Shown here: positions 60,224-64,000 of the stretch, piece after piece
Numbering within the stretch: position 1 is the first letter of the stretch
How the letters are laid out: the number at the start of each line of letters is the position of its first letter
From: an uncultured Gemmatimonadota bacterium
Lineage (GTDB): Bacteria > Gemmatimonadota > Gemmatimonadetes > Gemmatimonadales > Gemmatimonadaceae
Reading direction: 5' to 3'
DNA length: 64,000 nt
Assembly (NCBI GenBank): GCA_902825965.1
Contig: CADEDA010000003.1
Location: forward strand, 10,632-74,631
Made by a program: the position numbers and the translations under genes
The notes under the pieces: generated by a model
Databases searched by the model: none
What the model saw: the letters and a program-made list of their open reading frames with translations, nothing else
What the model was told of the DNA's origin: nothing

Positions 60224-60586
60224 ATGCGTTCCACCGACGAGCACACCGCGCTCCCGCCTCGGTCGCCCTCACCCGCCGCTTTCCCCGATGAGGTCGCCGA
60301 GCTCATCGACCTCCTCGCGACGATGCCGGGGACCGACGCCATCGCACTCGGCGGATCACGCGCGCTCGGCACGGCCGACGCAGCAAGTGACTGGGATCTC
60401 GGACTCTACTACCGGGGCGCCATCGACCTGTCGCGATTGGCGGAGCGGGGCACCGTGTTCGCGCCGGGTTCGTGGGGACGACTCATGAACGGTGGCGCCT
60501 GGCTCCGCTGCGGGGAGCACAAGGTCGATGTGTTGCTGCGCGATCTCGATGCGGTCGCAGGGCGACTGGCGGAGCGGACGGCGTGA
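60224..60586 (+). CDS. Nucleotidyltransferase-fold protein, apparently lacking its C-terminal half
   Basis: The 120-residue protein contains the pol-beta-type nucleotidyltransferase core: ALGGSRALGTADAASDWDLG, with the G-S and two-Asp metal motif, and KVDVLLRDLDAV, which carries the third acidic residue. Proteins of this type are usually about twice as long, with a helical C-terminal domain. Here the frame stops right after the core, at the overlap with the next gene (GTGA). It may be a minimal enzyme, an antitoxin-like MNT protein or a decayed gene. The ATG at 60224 is the most likely start; a TTG at 60188 is possible. Confidence 0.65.
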   Translation: MRSTDEHTALPPRSPSPAAFPDEVAELIDLLATMPGTDAIALGGSRALGTADAASDWDLGLYYRGAIDLSRLAERGTVFAPGSWGRLMNGGAWLRCGEHKVDVLLRDLDAVAGRLAERTA

Positions 60587-61209
60587 ACATGTTCCGTGTT
60601 GTCCTCGCCGCCCTGACCTGGGCGACCCTCGCACTGCAGTTCACGCTCTCCGTGCGCGCCGAGGGACTGGGATTGGCGTTGGTGAACCTGCTCGGCTACT
60701 TCACCATCCTCACCAACCTCTTCGTGGCGCTGGTGCTCACGGTGCCGGCCCTCGCACCGGCGTCGGCGGCCGGGAAGCGCTTCGCGCGCGCGGACGTGCA
60801 GCTGTCCGCTGTCGCATCGATCATCATCGTCGGGCTCGTCTACCACGCGCTGCTGGCCGGCCAGTGGGACCCGCAGGGATGGGACTTGGTCTCCGACACG
60901 GGCCTGCACACGGTGGTGCCGATCGGCTTCACGCTCCACTGGCTGCTGGCGGCGCCAAAGGAGGCCCTCACGCGCACGCGCGTGGCTACGGTGATGCTGT
61001 ATCCCGTGGCGTACACGGTCTACGTGCTCCTGCGTGGCGAGCTGCTGGGACGGTACCCGTACTTCTTCATCGATGTGAACACGCTGGGGTACGCGGCGGC
61101 GGTGCGGAACACGACCGGGATCCTGTTGCTGTTCCTGCTTGTCGCCGCGGGGATGTCGGCGGTGGCGAAACGGGTGCCGCGGCTGGCGACACAGGAGGAG
61201 GGTGAGTGA
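60583..61209 (+). CDS. Pr6Pr-family multi-pass membrane protein
   Basis: A 208-residue protein with about six membrane segments: VVLAALTWATLALQFTLSV, LGYFTILTNLFVALVLTVPA, SAVASIIIVGLVYHALLAG, TVVPIGFTLHWLLAAP, VATVMLYPVAYTVYVLLRG and GILLLFLLVAAGM. The words YFTILTNLFVA, VYHALL and LHTVVPIGFTLHWLL, and the loop RYPYFFIDVNTLGY, are typical of the Pr6Pr / FAR-17a-AIG1-like family, whose function in bacteria is unknown. The GTG start overlaps the nucleotidyltransferase stop; an ATG follows two codons later. Confidence 0.82.
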   Translation: MNMFRVVLAALTWATLALQFTLSVRAEGLGLALVNLLGYFTILTNLFVALVLTVPALAPASAAGKRFARADVQLSAVASIIIVGLVYHALLAGQWDPQGWDLVSDTGLHTVVPIGFTLHWLLAAPKEALTRTRVATVMLYPVAYTVYVLLRGELLGRYPYFFIDVNTLGYAAAVRNTTGILLLFLLVAAGMSAVAKRVPRLATQEEGE

Positions 61210-61718
61210 GGGCGCTGCTGCTGGTATGCGGCGTCGTGACGGTGATGGGCGGCGCGCAGCGCATGCCGACGGCGAGCGGCGTCGAACCACCGCGGAAGAT
61301 GCCGCCGGCCGATTCGATCCCGATCCTCGGTCGCGACACGCTGCGGGCGCTCGTCCACGGCGCGTGGAGCGACCGGCTGTCCGATATCTCGGATGGTGCG
61401 TTCATCGATGGTCGAGCGCTGTACGATCTGCTGGGCGGTGGCCCACGCTACTCCGACGGACTCTCGCCACTGGTGTTGCAGTGGATGGACCACGACACCT
61501 CGGCGTATGAGGACCGTCCGCGCCGTCCCGGCCCGATGCGGCTGTGGGTGGTCCGTGGCGCGTGGCGCAGCTCCGACGGGCGCGTGTACCTGCGCGCGCT
61601 GGTCAGTGGCGGGATCCGCCAGCGCTCCGAGACCTACCTCATGCGCTTCGCGGCGCCGCCGACTGCGAAGCCGTGGTCGATCGCGGAGTATCGCATTGAC
61701 GACTTCGTGTACTACTAG
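61206..61718 (+). CDS. Hypothetical secreted protein
   Basis: Not recognised. The 170-residue protein begins with a short hydrophobic stretch (ALLLVCGVVTVMGGAQ) that could be a signal peptide, with a Cys that does not fit a lipobox well. The remainder is soluble with strands such as RLWVVRGAWRSSDGRVYLRA and IAEYRIDDFVYY. The GTG start overlaps the membrane protein stop (GTGA), so the last three plus-strand genes form a small operon. It is convergent with the serine hydrolase gene, ten bases away. Confidence 0.62.
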   Translation: MRALLLVCGVVTVMGGAQRMPTASGVEPPRKMPPADSIPILGRDTLRALVHGAWSDRLSDISDGAFIDGRALYDLLGGGPRYSDGLSPLVLQWMDHDTSAYEDRPRRPGPMRLWVVRGAWRSSDGRVYLRALVSGGIRQRSETYLMRFAAPPTAKPWSIAEYRIDDFVYY

Positions 61719-61728
61719 CCGCCGACCG

Positions 61729-63105
61729 CTACGGTCGGCGCTCCATGGGGATCTGGTACTTCTGTTGCAGCAGCGTCAGGGCGGGCGCGCGACCGCCGAC
61801 GGGAGCGCCGAACTCGAGCAGGATGCCATCGCGCTCGTTCATGAAGCGGCGGCCGCCGAGGTACACGAGTGGGAACGCCGACTGACCGGGCGACTGTGCT
61901 TCAACGGCTCCACCGCGCGAGCGCACGACTAGCGCGATGCCCCAGTCCGGCGCGTGGAAGTCCCCGGCGACGGCCGCTGCGATGGAATCGGGGACGGCGA
62001 GGGGCACGAACGTCGGCAGCGTATCCGGAGCGCCGTAGAGCGCGCGCCACGCGTGGAAGAAGATGCGATTGATCGGGTAGTTGTGCCCGTTGACGACGAT
62101 CGCGACGGCAAGCGAATCCTGCGGCTCGTAGCCCACGACGGCGGTGTGTGCGCCGATGGATCCGTCGTGCGAGAATCCCTCGCGACCGGACACGCCGAGC
62201 GCGAAGGGACTGAGGCCCTTCCCGTTGCGCACCGTGCCCGTGCTGAAGCCGGTGGTCATCTCGTGCAGCGACCCGGGGGAGATCAGACGGCCGGCGAACA
62301 GCGCCGTGAGGAAGGTCGCGAGATCGGCACTCGAGGCCACCACCGCGCCCGCGCCTCCCGCGTTCCCGATCGCGTCGTCCTCCTGGAGCTCCCAGTGGCC
62401 ATCGCTGAAGTAGTACGCGCGGGCCTCATTGTGGGCAGCGTCGACGGACCGTCCGAGATAGGTGCGGCGCAGCGCCAGCGGCGCGACGATCCGCTGCTGC
62501 AAGCGTCGCTCGAGTGGCGTGCTGCCGAGCTGCTCGACGATGCGGCCGAGAAGGTAGAAGTTGCTGTTGCTGTACTGGCGTCGCGTGCCCGGCGGAAAGT
62601 GGAGCGGTCGCGCGGCGATGCGCTGGAGCACCGAGTCCGGCGCGATGGGGACGGTCGAGACGAGCCCTTGGGTGTGGTCCGGCAGTCCACTGGTGTGCCC
62701 CAGCAGGTCGCGGATAGTGATCCGGTCGGCCTGGGCGATCGACGGGAAGAAGGTCGCGAGCGAGGTCTCGAGCGTGAGGCGACCTTCGTCGATGAGTTGG
62801 TAGATCAGGACGGCGGTGAACGGCTTGGCCACCGACCCGACGCGGTAGGCGGTCGCGCTGTCCGCTCTTACCCACCCATCACCGACGCTGTCGCGATAGC
62901 CGAGCGAGCGTTGATAGAGCACCCGGTCGCCGCGGCGGATGGTCACCGACCCCATCATGCGCGCATGTCGGTCGAAGCGTGTGAAGACGCTGTCGAGCCG
63001 CTCACGAAATCCCGGGGCCTGCGCCTCCGCGGCGCGCGCCGGCAGGGCAGCCGCCCCGATGGTGCACAGCAGGAACGTCATCTGGCGGAACGAGTTCGGA
63101 GTCAT
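61729..63105 (-). CDS. Secreted serine hydrolase, beta-lactamase / DD-peptidase fold
   Basis: A 458-residue class C-like penicillin-recognising enzyme. After the signal peptide (MTFLLCTIGAAALPARAAEA), the nucleophile motif is SVAK in YRVGSVAKPFTAVLIYQLI. YSNSNF supplies the YxN motif and FSHDGSIGAHTAV the HxG motif. LLGHTSGLPDH is typical of the S12 family. A C-terminal domain of about 100 residues follows the catalytic part. It may be a beta-lactamase, a D-aminopeptidase or an esterase. Placement divergent from blaI with shared operators suggests induction by cell-wall stress. Confidence 0.88.
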   Translation of the reverse strand: MTPNSFRQMTFLLCTIGAAALPARAAEAQAPGFRERLDSVFTRFDRHARMMGSVTIRRGDRVLYQRSLGYRDSVGDGWVRADSATAYRVGSVAKPFTAVLIYQLIDEGRLTLETSLATFFPSIAQADRITIRDLLGHTSGLPDHTQGLVSTVPIAPDSVLQRIAARPLHFPPGTRRQYSNSNFYLLGRIVEQLGSTPLERRLQQRIVAPLALRRTYLGRSVDAAHNEARAYYFSDGHWELQEDDAIGNAGGAGAVVASSADLATFLTALFAGRLISPGSLHEMTTGFSTGTVRNGKGLSPFALGVSGREGFSHDGSIGAHTAVVGYEPQDSLAVAIVVNGHNYPINRIFFHAWRALYGAPDTLPTFVPLAVPDSIAAAVAGDFHAPDWGIALVVRSRGGAVEAQSPGQSAFPLVYLGGRRFMNERDGILLEFGAPVGGRAPALTLLQQKYQIPMERRP

Positions 63106-63134
63106 CGGTGACCACGGATTGAGTGGGCGATTGT

Positions 63135-63164
63135 GCTACAGACAGTAATGCTACAAGTTGTAGC
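63135..63164. promoter_or_regulatory. Two adjoining BlaI-type operators
   Basis: A perfect 15-base palindrome, GCTACAA-G-TTGTAGC (63150-63164), is directly preceded by an imperfect copy, GCTACAG-A-CAGTAAT (63135-63149). The TACA...TGTA half-sites are those bound by BlaI/MecI repressors. They lie 30-60 bases upstream of the serine hydrolase start on the minus strand, over its likely promoter. Confidence 0.7.
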
Positions 63165-63244
63165 AGTCAATCCCTTTGAATGGCTCCGGAACTCGGTCGG
63201 CCTGTAAGCGCCAACGAAATAACGACTTGCGCAATCGGTCGAGC

Positions 63245-63259
63245 GCTACAGATTGTCAC
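63245..63259. promoter_or_regulatory. Third BlaI-type operator at the repressor start
   Basis: GCTACAG-A-TTGTCAC matches the same 15-base site with two mismatches in the right arm. It ends two bases before the ATG of the repressor gene, where it would block the repressor's own promoter. Confidence 0.6.
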
Positions 63260-63261
63260 AT

Positions 63262-63657
63262 ATGCCCAAGCGTCCACTCCCGAAAGCCGCTGCACTCGGT
63301 GCGCTCGAGGCGGAGGTGCTCCAGTTGCTGTGGCGGGACCAGGAGTCCACCGCCGAGGACGTCCGCGCGAGCCTGACTCGACCGTTGAAGGAGTCCACGG
63401 TGCGCACGGTGCTGCGGCGACTCGAGGAAAAAGGGTACGCGACGCATCGGGTGGATGGGCGCACGTACCTCTATTCCGCGGCGGTTCCGGCCGAGCAGTT
63501 GGCGCTGCGCAGTGCGCGCGGACTCGCGGACTGGTTGTTCCGCGGCTCGATGTCCGATCTCGTGGTCGGCCTGCTCGGTGCCTCGCGACTGAGTCGCGAG
63601 GAACTCGACCGCATCGCGGCCTCGGTGGAGAAGGCCAGCGCGGAGTCGTCCTCGTGA
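63262..63657 (+). CDS. BlaI/MecI-family transcriptional repressor
   Basis: A 131-residue winged-helix repressor. The N-terminal domain (LGALEAEVLQLLWRDQESTA, then STVRTVLRRLEEKGYATHRVDGRTYLY in two parts) is diagnostic of the penicillinase-repressor family, followed by a helical dimerisation tail. In known systems a BlaR1/MecR1 sensor triggers cleavage or release of BlaI, derepressing a beta-lactamase or other targets. ATG 63262 was chosen over an in-frame TTG at 63253, which would lie inside the operator. The stop overlaps the M56 gene (GTGA). Confidence 0.93.
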   Translation: MPKRPLPKAAALGALEAEVLQLLWRDQESTAEDVRASLTRPLKESTVRTVLRRLEEKGYATHRVDGRTYLYSAAVPAEQLALRSARGLADWLFRGSMSDLVVGLLGASRLSREELDRIAASVEKASAESSS

Positions 63658-64000
63658 CGGCGCTCTGGATCGAGGCGAGTCTGCGCACGCTGGTGTTGTT
63701 GGTGTGCGGCGAGCTCTGCTTGCGCTTGCTCGCGGATCGGGGGCTTCGCCTGGAACTGCGGATCCGCCGATTGCTCCTGCTCGTCGCGACCGCAATGCCG
63801 CTGCTGGTCTGGGCGTGGTCGCGCGATGGGATGCCGGCCGCGGTGTCGGCCGCGATGCCGGCGCGGGACGGGCAGCTCGGCAGCGTCATCGCGGAAGGCC
63901 TGTTGGTCGCGTCGCCGTGGTGGCTCTCGCTGGTCTACCTCGCGGGGGTGGCCCTGCTGCTGGTGCGGCTGCTGGTCGGCGTCGTCTTCGTGTCGCGGCT
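63654..64000 (+). CDS. M56-family membrane sensor peptidase (BlaR1/MecR1-like), 5' part
   Basis: Only the first 115 codons are in the window. GTG 63654 overlaps the repressor stop. The visible part has three hydrophobic segments: LRTLVLLVCGELCLRLLA, LLLLVATAMPLLVWAWS and WWLSLVYLAGVALLLVRLLVG. The layout and the location after a BlaI-type repressor match BlaR1/MecR1 sensors, whose zinc-peptidase motif would lie further downstream. The identification rests mainly on context and topology. Confidence 0.75.
   Translation, partial: MTALWIEASLRTLVLLVCGELCLRLLADRGLRLELRIRRLLLLVATAMPLLVWAWSRDGMPAAVSAAMPARDGQLGSVIAEGLLVASPWWLSLVYLAGVALLLVRLLVGVVFVSR

Noticed and set aside
59800-60372. Minus-strand open frame across the nrdJ terminator
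   Set aside because: It runs through the terminator hairpin and into the nucleotidyltransferase gene and has no recognisable domain.

Overview
The window is about 70% GC and densely coded. It comes from a diderm bacterium: it encodes several outer-membrane beta-barrel proteins, a type IV pilus retraction ATPase, SecY, lipoproteins and a peptidoglycan-recycling operon. Many eukaryotic-like Ser/Thr kinases with zinc-ribbon or TolB-like domains, a YpdA-type reductase, a B12-dependent ribonucleotide reductase, secreted HExxH peptidases and a BlaI/BlaR-type pair together suggest a member of Gemmatimonadota or a close neighbour. That assignment is an inference from gene content and style, not from a marker comparison. 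I see no insertion sequence, prophage, CRISPR array, tRNA or rRNA.

Layout. 1-3768: end of the spc ribosomal operon (rpsE-rpmD-rplO-secY-adk-map), which stops at map against a convergent gene. 3789-19848: housekeeping and metabolic genes (ftcD, suhB-like, trpS, MgtC family, pilT, a DapA-family aldolase, a secreted metallopeptidase, purA behind a promoter-proximal terminator, a YpdA-like reductase, glyS, an M3-like peptidase, a D-amino-acid aminotransferase, an M20 peptidase, a GAF protein). 19849-28612: a tightly overlapping operon of two small proteins (one with a ubiquitin-like pattern), MoxR, DUF58, BatA-like, a large membrane protein, DUF4159, a second membrane protein and a histone-deacetylase-like hydrolase. 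28621-34570: corA, a cytosolic kinase, priA, an orphan, a Fur-family regulator and ccdA. 34640-41358: mostly envelope proteins (three beta-barrels, an ABC exporter, a glycine-zipper lipoprotein, gamma-glutamyltranspeptidase). 41418-44904: murQ-anmK-GH3, recycling anhydro-muropeptides. 45007-53210: a phospho-signalling island of two transmembrane kinases, a PP2C phosphatase, an FHA-anchored trypsin-like protease and a triple-zinc-ribbon double-FHA protein. 53329-56867: a metallopeptidase/propeller/beta-barrel fusion and a gamma-carbonic-anhydrase-like protein. 57332-59830: nrdJ. 60224-64000: a short nucleotidyltransferase, two small membrane or secreted proteins, and a serine hydrolase divergent from a BlaI/M56 pair, with matching palindromes between them.

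Regulatory style. Genes are packed with ATGA, GTGA or TGATG overlaps, and two genes appear to use CTGA, implying CTG starts. Several genes that begin transcription units have a TAnnnT hexamer (TAGATT, TAACTT, TACTGT) ending 5-6 bases before the start codon, which predicts leaderless mRNAs. Terminators are long, perfect, GC-rich hairpins placed between convergent genes. All functional calls rest on reading motifs and lengths; no database search was run.
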